From contig NC_004463.1 in the NCBI RefSeq assembly GCF_000011365.1, positions 2,776,001 to 2,840,000 of the forward strand: a stretch of DNA of 64,000 nt, given 5' to 3'. The notes below the pieces were generated by a model. That model made no database searches. It was not told the DNA's origin and saw nothing but the letters and a program-made list of their open reading frames with translations. The stretch's first letter is position 1. Each line of letters opens with the position of its first letter. The stretch is from Bradyrhizobium diazoefficiens USDA 110 (GTDB lineage: Bacteria > Pseudomonadota > Alphaproteobacteria > Rhizobiales > Xanthobacteraceae). The translations under genes were made by a program, and so were the position numbers. Positions 10,952 through 21,229 of the stretch are shown piece after piece.

Positions 10952-12694
10952 ATGATGGTCATTCAGAATCTGCGAATCGGCACCAAGCTCGCCATCACCT
11001 CCGCGCTGACAATCGGGCTCGTCGCGCTGATGATCTTCCTCCAGATGAGCGGCAGCACCGAGGTTCAGAGGCTCGGCAACGGAGTATCGGGACAGCAGAC
11101 GATCGCGCAAAACGCCGCGGAAGCGAAGGCCTCGGTGCGAGGGATGCAAATCGGCATTCGCGACATCCTGACCTCGTCCTCGCCCGCGGAGATGCAGAAG
11201 GCGGTCACCTATTTCAACGACCGGCAGACGGCGGCCCTGAAATACTCCGGCGAAATGGCCAAGCTCTCGCGCTCGGCGGAAAATCGCAAGCGGATCGATC
11301 GCCTGACCGTGCTGATCGGCGAATTCGGCAAGGGTGAGCTGCAGATCGAAGCCATCCGCAAGCAGGAGCTCGCGCTCGATGGGAAGAAGGACGGCGAAGC
11401 GGCGGCGCAACTCGCAAAGCTCGTTGCCGAGGTCGATCGCATCCGCAAGGGGACGCTGGCGCCGATCAACGAAGAGATCTCCGAGCTGGCCAATCAGATC
11501 ACCGACTTCGCCAAGCAGAGGAGCGTCGAGACGCGCACCGAGGCAGAGGCCGAAGCCGCGTCGGTTGCGCGGACGTCGCTCGTCACCGGCGTGCTGGTCG
11601 CGCTGGTTCTGATCGGTGCCTGCATCTTCTCCGTCTTCAGCATTGCGCGGCCGATGCGCGCACTCACGGCCGCGATGGAGAAGCTCGCTGGCGGCGACTT
11701 TTCCGTGGTGCTGCCAGGCCTCGGCCGCAAGGACGAGGTTGGCGAGGTCGCCGGTGCCGTCGAGAAATTCAAGATCGTGTCCGAGCAGAAGGCGCGCGAG
11801 GAAGCGGAGGCCAAGATGCGGCAGGATCAGATCGCGGCCGAGCAGCGCAAGGCCGAGATGCGCAGGCTCGCCGACAGCTTTGAAGGCGCCGTCGGTGAGA
11901 TCGTTGGCACGGTGTCGTCGGCCTCGACCGAGCTCGAGGCATCCGCGACGACGCTGACCTCGACCGCCGAACGCACGCAGCAGCTCACCACCGTGGTTGC
12001 AGCAGCCTCGGAGGAAGCTTCCACCAACGTGCAGTCGGTAGCGTCCGCGACGGAGGAACTGTCGTCCTCGATCACCGAGATCAGCCGGCAGGTGCAGGAA
12101 TCCGCGCGCGTGGCGAGCGAGGCCGTCGGCCAGGCCCGCACCACGACCGAGCGCGTCAGCGAGCTGTCCAAGGCGGCGACGCGGATCGGTGACGTCGTCG
12201 AGCTGATCAACACCATCGCGGGCCAGACCAACCTCCTGGCACTCAATGCCACGATCGAGGCGGCGCGCGCCGGCGAAGCCGGCCGCGGCTTCGCTGTCGT
12301 TGCCTCCGAGGTCAAGGCACTCGCCGAGCAGACTGCGAAGGCGACGGGCGAGATTGGCCAGCAGATCGCCAGTATCCAGACCGCGACCGAGCATTCGGTC
12401 GGCGCGATCAGGGACATCAGCGACACCATCGAGAAGCTGTCGGAGATTTCCTCGACCATCGCAGCGGCCGTGGAGGAGCAGGGCGCGGCGACGCAGGAGA
12501 TCTCCCGCAATGTGCAGCAGGCCGCGCAAGGCACACATCAGGTCTCGTCCAATATTACGGACGTGCAGCGTGGCGCGAGCGAGACCGGATCGGCCTCCTC
12601 GCAGGTGCTGTCCGCCGCGCAGATGCTGTCCGGCGACAGCAATCGCCTCAAGCTCGAGGTCGGCAGATTCCTGGAGACGGTGCGCGCCGCCTGA
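10952..12694 (+). CDS. methyl-accepting chemotaxis protein 1 of 3
   Basis: 580 residues from ATG 10952 (GGGGAAAAG 4 bases upstream); an in-frame ATG at 10874 would add 26 residues but lacks a good ribosome site. Inner-membrane chemoreceptor: TM1 at about residues 13-33, a mostly helical periplasmic domain of about 150 residues resembling a four-helix bundle, TM2 near 200-225, HAMP, then the cytoplasmic signalling domain. The hairpin tip is intact ([20 protein letters not shown] and [20 protein letters not shown]). It ends FLETVRAA, without an NWETF-like CheR/CheB tether. Confidence 0.9.
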   Translation: MMVIQNLRIGTKLAITSALTIGLVALMIFLQMSGSTEVQRLGNGVSGQQTIAQNAAEAKASVRGMQIGIRDILTSSSPAEMQKAVTYFNDRQTAALKYSGEMAKLSRSAENRKRIDRLTVLIGEFGKGELQIEAIRKQELALDGKKDGEAAAQLAKLVAEVDRIRKGTLAPINEEISELANQITDFAKQRSVETRTEAEAEAASVARTSLVTGVLVALVLIGACIFSVFSIARPMRALTAAMEKLAGGDFSVVLPGLGRKDEVGEVAGAVEKFKIVSEQKAREEAEAKMRQDQIAAEQRKAEMRRLADSFEGAVGEIVGTVSSASTELEASATTLTSTAERTQQLTTVVAAASEEASTNVQSVASATEELSSSITEISRQVQESARVASEAVGQARTTTERVSELSKAATRIGDVVELINTIAGQTNLLALNATIEAARAGEAGRGFAVVASEVKALAEQTAKATGEIGQQIASIQTATEHSVGAIRDISDTIEKLSEISSTIAAAVEEQGAATQEISRNVQQAAQGTHQVSSNITDVQRGASETGSASSQVLSAAQMLSGDSNRLKLEVGRFLETVRAA

Positions 12695-12900
12695 GGGCGG
12701 CCGTCCTCACTGGTCACCCGACGGCTGCAACCGTCGCGCGAGGACGTGCGGTGGTTCGCATGCGTTCGCGGCTGGATGCGCGATCAGAAGAGCTGCACGG
12801 TTAACCTTCCGGAAAAGCGATGCAGGCATCATCTCCGCAATATTCCGCGCGCCCAGCCGCCCTCCCTGCATTGCGTATCAATCGTCTTGGAGCACATTCC

Positions 12901-14871
12901 ATGAGTGGCCTTTCCATTCGCCTCACTCACAAGGTCATGGCGATCGGACTGTTCGGACTGTTGGGTCTCGTCGCCTTCGGCGCGATCTACGAGATCGGCA
13001 GCCTTTCCCAGGACGCATCGCGCGACATTGCCAATCGTGCCCGCGCGATCGCTGATCTCGACAAGCAGCTCTCGATCGAGATGCTGGAGGCACGCCGCAA
13101 CGAGAAGAACTTCTTGCAGCGCCGGGCCGAGAGCTACGCCAAGGCGCATGCCGAGCTGATCGGGCCGATCAACCGCGATTTCGATGAGGTGCAGCGGCTG
13201 ATGGCGGCGGGCGGCATGAGCGTGCTGTCCGACAAGATGAAGCAGGCCCAGGACGGCTTCAAGCGATACGCGTCGGACTTCGGCGCATTGGTGGCCGCCG
13301 AGACCAGGCTCGGTCTGAACGAGACGGTCGGCCTGTCCGGTTCGCTCCGCGCCGCGGTGCACGACATCGAGGCCAAGCTGAAGGAGATCGACGATCCCAG
13401 GACGACGACCTGGATGCTGATGATGCGCCGGCACGAGAAGGACTTCATGCTACGGCGCGACCCCAAGTACATCGCCGAGGTGAAGAAGGCCGCGGTTGAA
13501 TTCTCCAAGGCGATAGAGGTCGTCGCAATCCCGACGGCGGCGATGAACGACATCATGGCCAAGCTCCAGAAATACCAGTCCGAGTTCACGGCCTGGGCCG
13601 AGACCGCGCAGCAGAGCGCGGCCCTTGACGCCAGCATGATGAAGACCTTCCGCGAGGTCGAGCCTGTCATGGCGGAGGTGCGGACCGCGGTCGATGCGAT
13701 GTCCAGGCGGGCGGACGCCGCCGAAGCTGCCACGCGCGAGGCCGTGCGTCTTTGGATGGTCGTCGCCTTCGGCGTCACCGTCATCGTGCTTGCCGCCGTC
13801 GGCTTCCTGCTGGGACGCTCGATCTCGAAGGCACTCGGTGCGATGATCGGTGCGATGACCCGGCTTGCGCGCGGCGAGCTCTCGATTTCCGTTCCCGGCG
13901 TCGGCCGCAGGGACGAGATCGGCGAGATGGCCGGTGCGGTCGAGGTGTTCAGGACCAACATGGCGGAAGCCGAGCGGCTGCGCGCCGAACAGGCGGAAGC
14001 GGACGCGCGCGGGCGCGAACAGCGCAAGGCCGACATGCAGCGGCTCGCCGACAGGTTCGAAGGCGCGGTCGGCGAGATCATCGAGACCGTGTCGTCGGCG
14101 GCAACCGAGCTCGAGGCCTCCTCCAACACGCTGACGCAGGCCGCCGAGCGCGGCAACGGGCTTGCCACCGCCGTGGCGGCGGCCTCGGAAGAGGCGTCCG
14201 CCAACGTGCAGTCGGTGTCATCCGCGAGCGAGGAGATGACCTCCTCGATCTCCGAGATCAGCCGCCAGGTGCAGGAATCGGCGCGCGTCGCCGACGTCGC
14301 GGTCGGGCAGGCCCAGCGCACCAATGCGCGCGTCGCCGAATTGACCAAGGCGGCCTCCCGGATCGGCGACGTGGTGGAGCTGATCAACACCATCGCCGCC
14401 CAGACCAACCTGCTGGCGCTCAACGCGACGATCGAGGCGGCGCGGGCGGGCGAGGCCGGCAAGGGCTTTGCGGTGGTCGCAACCGAAGTGAAGGCGCTCG
14501 CCGAGCAGACCGCGAAGGCCACGGGCGAGATCGGCCAGCACATCGGTGCGATCCAGGCCGCGACGGACGACTCCGTCGGCGCGATCAAGGAGATCGGCGA
14601 CACCATCGCGCGGATGTCGGAGATCTCGTCGACCATCGCGGCCGCGGTGGAGGAGCAGGGCGCCGCGACGCAGGAGATCTCCCGCAACATCCAGCATGCC
14701 GCGCACGGCACCTCCGAAGTCTCGGCGAATATCGCCGACGTCCAGCGCGGTGCCGGCGAGACCGGAGCCGCCTCGGCGCAGGTGCATTCGGCCGCGCATT
14801 CGCTGTCTCAGGAGAGCAACCGGCTGAAGAGCGAGGTCGCGCGCTTCCTGGAGTCGGTGCGGGCGGCGTGA
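12901..14871 (+). CDS. methyl-accepting chemotaxis protein 2 of 3, HBM-type sensor
   Basis: 656 residues from ATG 12901 with GGAG 8 bases upstream; the frame extends to 12820. The larger periplasmic domain (about residues 35-285) has two copies of a helix-start motif, [11 protein letters not shown] and [11 protein letters not shown], characteristic of the helical bimodular (HBM) sensor found in McpS-like receptors for organic acids. TM2 near 285-310, HAMP ([20 protein letters not shown]), then a signalling domain with [20 protein letters not shown]. Ends FLESVRAA. Ligand not known; organic acid binding is inferred from the sensor type. Confidence 0.9.
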   Translation: MSGLSIRLTHKVMAIGLFGLLGLVAFGAIYEIGSLSQDASRDIANRARAIADLDKQLSIEMLEARRNEKNFLQRRAESYAKAHAELIGPINRDFDEVQRLMAAGGMSVLSDKMKQAQDGFKRYASDFGALVAAETRLGLNETVGLSGSLRAAVHDIEAKLKEIDDPRTTTWMLMMRRHEKDFMLRRDPKYIAEVKKAAVEFSKAIEVVAIPTAAMNDIMAKLQKYQSEFTAWAETAQQSAALDASMMKTFREVEPVMAEVRTAVDAMSRRADAAEAATREAVRLWMVVAFGVTVIVLAAVGFLLGRSISKALGAMIGAMTRLARGELSISVPGVGRRDEIGEMAGAVEVFRTNMAEAERLRAEQAEADARGREQRKADMQRLADRFEGAVGEIIETVSSAATELEASSNTLTQAAERGNGLATAVAAASEEASANVQSVSSASEEMTSSISEISRQVQESARVADVAVGQAQRTNARVAELTKAASRIGDVVELINTIAAQTNLLALNATIEAARAGEAGKGFAVVATEVKALAEQTAKATGEIGQHIGAIQAATDDSVGAIKEIGDTIARMSEISSTIAAAVEEQGAATQEISRNIQHAAHGTSEVSANIADVQRGAGETGAASAQVHSAAHSLSQESNRLKSEVARFLESVRAA

Positions 14872-15145
14872 CGGCGTTCCGTTCGATGTTGTGCTGCGTC
14901 GACCGCATCGCAACACGAGATATCAGTGCTGCCGCAACAGATAGTTGCAGGGAAAATAACGACGACGCGGGCGGTCCCGTAATTTTACGTAGGTTCCTGT
15001 TAACGCCTGTTTGCGACTATTAGGCGCAATCTCATGGGATAAGAACCAGCCAGCATCGATGAATTGACTTCCGCCCTGTCGCCCGTCGCGACGATTGCGG
15101 CGCAGGCGATTCACGCGTTGCCGGGTATCATCGGGATTTGTCGTG

Positions 15146-16834
15146 ATGTCGAAGTTGTCGATCGTCTTCAAGCTTCTGGCCGTGTTGTCGGTCCTCGTGC
15201 TGTCACTCGCCGGCGTCGGCGTGACCGCGATCGGCACCATGCAGAACATCAATGCGCATACGGTCGAGATCGCGGAGAGCTGGCTGCCGAGCGTGCGCGC
15301 GCTCGGTTCGCTTCGCGCCGACATCAATGAGCTGCGCGTCGCGCTCCGTCTGCATCTGATGCAGGACAGCGCGGAAGGCAAGGATGCGGCCGAGAAGCGC
15401 CTCGCCTCGCTGCAGGGGCGCATCGACCAGACGCGCAAGGTCTACGAGCCGCTGATCACGACCGCCGAGGAGCGCTCGCTCTACGGGCAATGGACCAAGG
15501 CGTGGGCCGAGTATCTGAACGGCGTGCAGGACGTGATGGCGCTGTCGCGCAAGAGCGTCGGTCGTTTCCCGATCGAGGCCAACGAGCTGTTGCAGACCAA
15601 GGTCGCCAAGATGGCCCAGGCGGCCGATCCGTTGCTCCAGAAGGGCATCGAGCTCAACAACCGGGGTGCAGAGCTGGAGACCAAGCAGGCGGCCGACAGC
15701 TACGCCATGATCTTCCGCGTGCTGGTCGGCATCATCGTGTTCTCGGTCGTGATTGCGATCGCCGCCGCCTATTATCTCGTGCGCGACGTTTCGCGTGGTA
15801 TTGCCTCGATCATCCGTCCGATGCAGTCGCTCGGCGAGGGCGACCTTTCGGCCGAGGTGCCGCATCGCGGCGAGAAGACCGAGATCGGCTCGATGGCGGA
15901 TGCGCTCCAGATCTTCAAGGAAGCGCTGATCGCCAAGAAGGCTGCCGACGAGGCCGCCGCCGCCGACGCCGAAGCCAAGATCGAGCGCGGCCGCCGTGTC
16001 GATGCCATTACCCGCAAGTTCGAAGCCATGATCGGCGAAGTCGTCGGCACTGTCTCCTCGGCCTCGACCGAGCTCGAGGCGTCGGCGTCGACGTTGACCA
16101 GCACCGCGCGGCGTGGGCAGGAGCTCGCGACCGTCGTGGCGGCAGCCTCCGAGGAAGCCTCCACCAACGTCCAGGCCGTGGCCTCCGCCTCGGAGGAGCT
16201 GTCGTCCTCGATCACCGAGATCAGCCGCCGCGTGCAGGATTCGGCGCGGATGGCGGCGGAAGCCGTCGAGCAGGCGGCGCGGACCAACGAGCGCGTCAAC
16301 GCGCTGTCGCAGGCCGCCTCCCGCATCGGCGACGTCGTCGAGCTCATCAACACGATCGCAGGCCAGACCAATTTGCTGGCGCTGAACGCGACCATCGAGG
16401 CGGCGCGCGCCGGCGAGGCCGGCCGCGGCTTTGCGGTCGTCGCCTCCGAGGTCAAGGCATTGGCCGAGCAGACCGCGAAGGCGACCGGCGAGATCGGGGC
16501 CCAGGTTTCGGGCATCCAGGCTGCAACGCAGGAATCCGTCAGCGCTATCCAGGAGATCGGCGGCACCATCGAGCGGCTGTCCGAAGTGTCCGCGGCGATC
16601 GCCGCGGCCGTCGAGGAGCAGGGCGCCGCCACGCAGGAGATCTCGCGCAACGTCCAGCAGGCCTCGGTCGGCACGCAGGAGGTCTCGGCGAACATCACGG
16701 ACGTGCAGCGCGGTGCGATCGAGACCGGCGAGGCCTCGACCGAAGTGCTGTCGGCGGCGAAATCGCTGGCGACCGACAGCACGCGCCTCAAGGTCGAGGT
16801 CGCGCAGTTCCTGGATTCGGTCCGCGCGGCCTGA
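15146..16834 (+). CDS. methyl-accepting chemotaxis protein 3 of 3, four-helix-bundle sensor
   Basis: 562 residues from ATG 15146; the frame extends to 15095. TM1 at about 7-30, then a 150-residue 4HB_MCP-like periplasmic domain (IAESWLPSVRALGSLRADIN, HLMQDSAEGKDAAEKRL), TM2 near 188-212, HAMP (IIRPMQSLGEGDLSAEV), and a signalling domain almost the same as in the two upstream receptors ([20 protein letters not shown]). Ends FLDSVRAA. It stops 3 bases before the convergent DUF2339 gene. Confidence 0.9.
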   Translation: MSKLSIVFKLLAVLSVLVLSLAGVGVTAIGTMQNINAHTVEIAESWLPSVRALGSLRADINELRVALRLHLMQDSAEGKDAAEKRLASLQGRIDQTRKVYEPLITTAEERSLYGQWTKAWAEYLNGVQDVMALSRKSVGRFPIEANELLQTKVAKMAQAADPLLQKGIELNNRGAELETKQAADSYAMIFRVLVGIIVFSVVIAIAAAYYLVRDVSRGIASIIRPMQSLGEGDLSAEVPHRGEKTEIGSMADALQIFKEALIAKKAADEAAAADAEAKIERGRRVDAITRKFEAMIGEVVGTVSSASTELEASASTLTSTARRGQELATVVAAASEEASTNVQAVASASEELSSSITEISRRVQDSARMAAEAVEQAARTNERVNALSQAASRIGDVVELINTIAGQTNLLALNATIEAARAGEAGRGFAVVASEVKALAEQTAKATGEIGAQVSGIQAATQESVSAIQEIGGTIERLSEVSAAIAAAVEEQGAATQEISRNVQQASVGTQEVSANITDVQRGAIETGEASTEVLSAAKSLATDSTRLKVEVAQFLDSVRAA

Positions 16835-16837
16835 TCT

Positions 16838-19543
16838 TCAACTTCCCGTCTGTGGAGCCGGCGGCGGAGCCTGCCGCCGGAACAGGATGCGCTGGTAGAG
16901 CCATCCGATCGCGACCAGCACGACGCCGAGGCACATGAACGACAGCGCGCGGTAAACGCCTGTCAGCGTCGACATGTCGATCACGAAGGCCTTCAGGATC
17001 GTCAGCGCGATGACGGCGGCGGACGCAAGCCGCGCGCGCTCCGAGTTGACGAGGATGCCGACGCCGAGCAGCACCACGCCGAAGGCGAGCCAGCCGATCG
17101 AGTAGGTGTATTGCTCGGCCCCCGTCGTCTCGCCGCTGGACAGGATCGGGCCGTGATAGAAGCGGCGGATCTCCAGCGTGACATAGGCGAGCGCGAACAC
17201 GAGCGCGCCGCCAGCGATGGTGTTGGCATAGGCCTTGCCACGCTCGCCGACCACCGCATAGGACAGCAGCAGCATCAGCACCGCCGGCAGCGCGTAGCCG
17301 AGCAGCAGCAGGTTGAACACGGCGCCGCCGACGTCGATATGCCACAGCAGCGGGTTCTCCAGGATCAGTAGGCCGAACACGCTGATGAGCCCGCCGATGG
17401 CCGTGAGCACCACCGCGCCGACATTGTGCACGATACTGCGGCTGCGCAGCCTCAGCCGTTCCAGCCCGATCGCCATGGCGAACGCGACGCAGACTTGCAG
17501 CGCGCATTCGAGCAGCGACGGCGCAGACGTCATCTGGCCTCCAGTCGCAAAGTGCCGGATCTCCATGAAGGCGAGCAGCGCGGTGAACAGGATCGCGGCG
17601 GCTTCCACCATGCGCAGCGGCGCATCGTCGCCGCGGCGGCGCAGGAAGATGCTCGCGCCCCAGAACGAGACTGCCGGCAGGCCGTAGCCCCACAGCAGCC
17701 AATTGAAGATCGGCGTCGTGCCGACGGCATCGCCGACGATGCGCGGATCATAGACGATGCGCGCGGTGACGATCGCGGCGAAAATGGCCGCGAGCCGGCG
17801 CAGGACCGGGATCGGGCGCTGCAGCGAGATCCAGGCGGTGCCGAGCGACATCAGCGCCAGTGCAATCGTGAGCCAGCCCTTCTCGAGCGCGAAGGTCAGC
17901 GCCAGCGCCAGCGCGCCGAGCGTGCCGGTCGCGAACAGCGCGACGGAGGTCGCAGCGCCCGGCCGATCTTCGCGGCGCGCAAGCGCTTCGGTGGCGGCGG
18001 CAAAGGCCGCGGCAAGCAGCACCGCGAGGATCGCGAACGGGATCGAGCGATCCAGATGGGCAATGCGTGCATAGAGCGCAACGAGGATCGCAATGGGCGT
18101 GGCGACACCCGCCGCCGACCACACCACCGGAATGATCGCCGAGTTCGAGCGGCCCTGCGCGAAAAAGCCGGCCATGCCGAAGCCGGCGGCGAAGATCGCG
18201 GCCGTCACCAGATGCAGCGTCACGGAGCTGTCGGTCGCGACCGGTCCGATGCCGGGCAAGGGGCCGCCGGGCAGCACCAGCATGTCGGGATTGGCGCGCA
18301 CCGCCCACTCGGCGAACACGATGAAGACGGTCGCCGCGGCCGCGCCCAGCGCGCCGGTCGCTGCCGGCGCGCGCCAGGCGACGAACAGCGTCGCACCGAC
18401 GAGAAGCGTGAAGGCGATCAGCGCCAGATCCGCATGCGCGCTCGACAGCACGATCAGCATCGCGCCGAACAGATAGGCGCCGAGCGAGCTCGACGACACC
18501 GGCTCGATCTCGCCGTCCTCGATGCTGGGCCCGAACATGAAGCCGCAGACGACGAGCAGCGCAGCCAGCACGAATCCCGCGATCGCATGGAAGGCGTGCG
18601 GCGCGACCTGCACGTCACTGGTGTCCAGACCCGGGAAGATCCAGAGCACAGCGAAGGCGATCGTGGTCACCGCAAGCCAGCGCCACAGCCGGATGCGGGC
18701 AAGGCCGAAGCTCGCGGCGGTGACGATCGCAAGATAGATGTAGAGCGCCCAATAGTCCGGCTTGCCGCTGGAGACGAGGAGCGGGGTCACGAACGCGCCG
18801 ACCACGCCGAGGCCGGCGAGCGCGGGCCCGTGCAGCAGGGCGGCGGCAAGCGTGCCGAGTGCGACGAGGCCGAGCAGCACGAAGGCGGTCGCAGGCACGA
18901 GGAAGCCATAGAGCGCGTAGGCGGCATAGATGGTCGCGAACGCGACGGCCGTGCCGGCCGCGGTGAGGATCGCGGGAATATTGGCGATCGGCAGCGCCGC
19001 GATGTTGGAGATGCTCTCCTTGCGCCGCGACCATTCGCCGGCGCCGAGCAGCGCGGCTGCGAACAGGCCGCCGAGGAACACGCGCACGCCGGGGCCGACG
19101 AGGCCGGCCTCGATCGAATAGCGCACCATGAAGAAGCCGCCGAGCGCGAGCGCAAGGCCGCCGATCCACACCACCCAGCGCGTGCCGAGACGCTCCTCGA
19201 AGCCAGGCTCTCTAATATCAAGCGCCGGCAGCGGAGGCGGTGCATCGGCTCCGGTGCCCGCTTCGAGCGGTGGCGGCGCAGCCACTTCGGTGACGAGCGG
19301 CGGCGGCGCCTCGGCCTCGGGCGCGAGCGGCGGTGGCTCGGCCGGAGTTGTCGCGGGCGCTTCAGCCTGCACCGGTGCGGGCATCAGCGGCGGCGGCTGC
19401 ACTCGCCGTTGCGTGTAAACCATCTCTTCGAGCGAGCTCAGCCGGCGGCGCAGCTCGGCCGCCTGGTTGGAGGCCTTGATCGCGATCAGGAAGGCGATGA
19501 TCGCAATGATCAGCGCAAAGACGTCAAACGGGCCGTCGAACAT
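16838..19543 (-). CDS. DUF2339 multi-spanning membrane protein
   Basis: 901 residues from ATG 19543, with GGAGG 5 bases upstream; a TTG at 19558 is the alternative. N-terminal membrane anchor (FDVFALIIAIIAFLIAIKAS), a short coiled segment (AAELRRRLSSLEEMVYTQRR), a Pro/Ala/Glu-rich linker of about 75 residues, then LGTRWVVWIGGLALALGGFF, the start of the DUF2339 membrane domain. More than 20 hydrophobic helices follow. Function unknown; DUF2339 proteins are presumed envelope proteins. It is near-contiguous with a convergent chemoreceptor, which need not mean shared function. Confidence 0.85.
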   Translation of the reverse strand: MFDGPFDVFALIIAIIAFLIAIKASNQAAELRRRLSSLEEMVYTQRRVQPPPLMPAPVQAEAPATTPAEPPPLAPEAEAPPPLVTEVAAPPPLEAGTGADAPPPLPALDIREPGFEERLGTRWVVWIGGLALALGGFFMVRYSIEAGLVGPGVRVFLGGLFAAALLGAGEWSRRKESISNIAALPIANIPAILTAAGTAVAFATIYAAYALYGFLVPATAFVLLGLVALGTLAAALLHGPALAGLGVVGAFVTPLLVSSGKPDYWALYIYLAIVTAASFGLARIRLWRWLAVTTIAFAVLWIFPGLDTSDVQVAPHAFHAIAGFVLAALLVVCGFMFGPSIEDGEIEPVSSSSLGAYLFGAMLIVLSSAHADLALIAFTLLVGATLFVAWRAPAATGALGAAAATVFIVFAEWAVRANPDMLVLPGGPLPGIGPVATDSSVTLHLVTAAIFAAGFGMAGFFAQGRSNSAIIPVVWSAAGVATPIAILVALYARIAHLDRSIPFAILAVLLAAAFAAATEALARREDRPGAATSVALFATGTLGALALALTFALEKGWLTIALALMSLGTAWISLQRPIPVLRRLAAIFAAIVTARIVYDPRIVGDAVGTTPIFNWLLWGYGLPAVSFWGASIFLRRRGDDAPLRMVEAAAILFTALLAFMEIRHFATGGQMTSAPSLLECALQVCVAFAMAIGLERLRLRSRSIVHNVGAVVLTAIGGLISVFGLLILENPLLWHIDVGGAVFNLLLLGYALPAVLMLLLSYAVVGERGKAYANTIAGGALVFALAYVTLEIRRFYHGPILSSGETTGAEQYTYSIGWLAFGVVLLGVGILVNSERARLASAAVIALTILKAFVIDMSTLTGVYRALSFMCLGVVLVAIGWLYQRILFRRQAPPPAPQTGS

Positions 19544-19593
19544 GAAGCCTCCAGGCAACCGGCGGGCAGGGGCCGATCGCGCAAATGTCGTAT

Positions 19594-20562
19594 CTAGCGC
19601 CGGGAGCGCATGCGCAAGCCCGGCGCGGGCCGCTCCTGGAGCACGTCGCGGCGGAAGCGGTAGAGCGCCGCCGGCCGTCCGCCAGTCTGTGTCGACATCA
19701 CGCCGGTCGGTTCGACCAGGGCTTCCGTTTCGACCAGGCGGCGGAAATTCTGCTTGTGCAGGTGCCGGCCGGAGATCGCCTCCACCGTATGCTGCAATTC
19801 GGTGAGTGTGAACTCGGCGGGCAAAAGTTCAAAGACCACAGGACGATACTTCAGTTTTGCGCGCAGCCGCGCGATCGCGGTGGCGAGGATCCGGCGATGA
19901 TCGAACCGCATGGAGGTGCCGAGTGCGGGAAGCGCCTTGCGTGCTAATGCCGCAGGTCGGCCGTCGCGCCGCGCCTCCTCGATCAGCCCGGCCTCATAGA
20001 GCAGCTCGTAGCGGTCGAGCACGCGCTCCTCGTCCCAGGGCGCGCCATCGAGGCCGAAATAGAACCGCACGCGGTCCCTGCGCGGCAATGCGCGCGTCGT
20101 CTCCGGCGTCTCCTGTTCCGCCCATGTCGTCAGCGCCGGGATGATGTCGCGGGCGATGATCGCCGGCGGCTCCTCGCGCCAGTCCTCCCAGGGGAGGAAG
20201 CGATACCACGGCTCGAAGCTCGCCCCGGTTGCTGCGAGTTCGCCGTCGACGGCGCGGGTGAGTGCGAGATATCCGATCGACACCATATGCGCGCCGGTGT
20301 CGCCGGCCTCCGCATGACGGCCGCGATCGCCGAACGTATAGAGCTGCTCGACATAGCCGAGCCGCAAGCCCGCCTGCTCCTCGACCCAGGCGCGCAGGCC
20401 GATCTCGAAGGTCCGATGGCTCAGCGCATCGAACGGGCCGAACGGCAGGCCCGCCAGGCCGTCGCTGCCGCGCGCGGTGAGGATCAGCGGTTCATGGTCT
20501 TCGATCGCGACGATCGCGGCGGTCAGGCCGATCTCGATCGGCGTCAGCAGCGTCTCGCTCAT
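19594..20562 (-). CDS. nadQ: Nudix-wHTH transcriptional regulator of NAD synthesis (NrtR/NadQ, COG4111 type)
   Basis: 322 residues from ATG 20562 (GTG at 20571 possible). Residues 10-150 resemble a Nudix fold, but the Nudix box is degenerate (LRAWVEEQAGLRL in place of REUxEExGU), as expected for a non-catalytic effector-binding domain. Residues 230-300 form a winged helix with the family pattern FTLTELQHTVEAISG, LHKQNFRRLVE, TGGRPAALYRF. Such proteins repress nad genes and respond to NAD metabolites. The probable operators stand before nadA, 12.6 kb away. It follows a tyrosine phosphatase gene with a 19-base gap and is probably co-transcribed with it. Confidence 0.82.
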   Translation of the reverse strand: MSETLLTPIEIGLTAAIVAIEDHEPLILTARGSDGLAGLPFGPFDALSHRTFEIGLRAWVEEQAGLRLGYVEQLYTFGDRGRHAEAGDTGAHMVSIGYLALTRAVDGELAATGASFEPWYRFLPWEDWREEPPAIIARDIIPALTTWAEQETPETTRALPRRDRVRFYFGLDGAPWDEERVLDRYELLYEAGLIEEARRDGRPAALARKALPALGTSMRFDHRRILATAIARLRAKLKYRPVVFELLPAEFTLTELQHTVEAISGRHLHKQNFRRLVETEALVEPTGVMSTQTGGRPAALYRFRRDVLQERPAPGLRMRSRR

Positions 20563-20581
20563 GCGGCTCACTTCGCTGCTG

Positions 20582-21088
20582 TCATTCGAGCTCGATCACG
20601 AAGGGGCGACCCTCGACCATCATCGCGCCCGGGCCCATCTCGTCGAGCGCGCGCAGCATGCGGCCCTCGCGTCCCAGCGCGCGGTCGGCGAGGCCGACGA
20701 TGCGCCGGTTCGGCGATGCGATCGGCGAGGCCGCGCGGATCTTCTTCGCGATCTCGATCTCGTCGCGATGCGGATTGAGGGCGCAGGCCGCGGCGAAGGC
20801 GCTCGCGGTGGAGCGGCTGATGCCGGCGTAGCAATGCACCACCAGCGGCGCGCTGCGTTCCCAGCGGCGCACGAAGTTCAGCACCTGGTCGATATGGGCC
20901 TCCGACGGCGCGACAAAGCCGTCCATCTCCTCGGTGATGTCGTCCATCGACACCTTGAGATGGTTGGCCGGCAGCACCGACACCGGCCGCGCCACCTGCT
21001 CGACATTGGCCATCACGGTCAGCACGTGGCTGGCCCCGGTGAGGCGGACGGTTTCGGGAAGCGCGGCGAGGGAACAGACGTGGATCAT
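20582..21088 (-). CDS. protein tyrosine phosphatase-like protein
   Basis: 168 residues. The cysteine phosphatase loop HC-x5-R is complete: HCYAGISRST, with Cys86 and Arg92. An upstream DDITEEMDGFVAP stretch could supply the general-acid Asp. Cytoplasmic, no signal peptide. Small rhizobial phosphatases of this shape are annotated as tyrosine or dual-specificity phosphatases; substrate unknown. Upstream partner of the NAD regulator in a two-gene unit. Confidence 0.8.
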   Translation of the reverse strand: MIHVCSLAALPETVRLTGASHVLTVMANVEQVARPVSVLPANHLKVSMDDITEEMDGFVAPSEAHIDQVLNFVRRWERSAPLVVHCYAGISRSTASAFAAACALNPHRDEIEIAKKIRAASPIASPNRRIVGLADRALGREGRMLRALDEMGPGAMMVEGRPFVIELE

Positions 21089-21120
21089 GGCGGACCTTTT
21101 CGTTGATTATAGCCGCGGCC

Positions 21121-21217
21121 GTAGGGTGGGCAAAGGCGCATCGCGCCGTGCCCACCATTTCGCAACTGCGCTCATCTCGCCTTGTTTGGTGGGCACGCTT
21201 CGCTTTGCCCACCCTAC
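21121..21217. repeat. palindromic intergenic repeat, family D
   Basis: Arms GTAGGGTGGGCAAAGGCG and CGCTTTGCCCACCCTAC, with an inner pair CGTGCCCACC and GGTGGGCACG. Fills the gap between the HD hydrolase and phosphatase genes. Single copy in this window; the same sequence type is common between genes in Bradyrhizobium, from memory. Confidence 0.85.
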
Positions 21218-21229
21218 GAAGGGATGATG

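Noticed and set aside
17426..19597. 723-codon open frame opposite the DUF2339 gene
   Set aside because: Arg/Glu/Gln-rich translation with no domain; a shadow of the GC-rich DUF2339 frame on the other strand.
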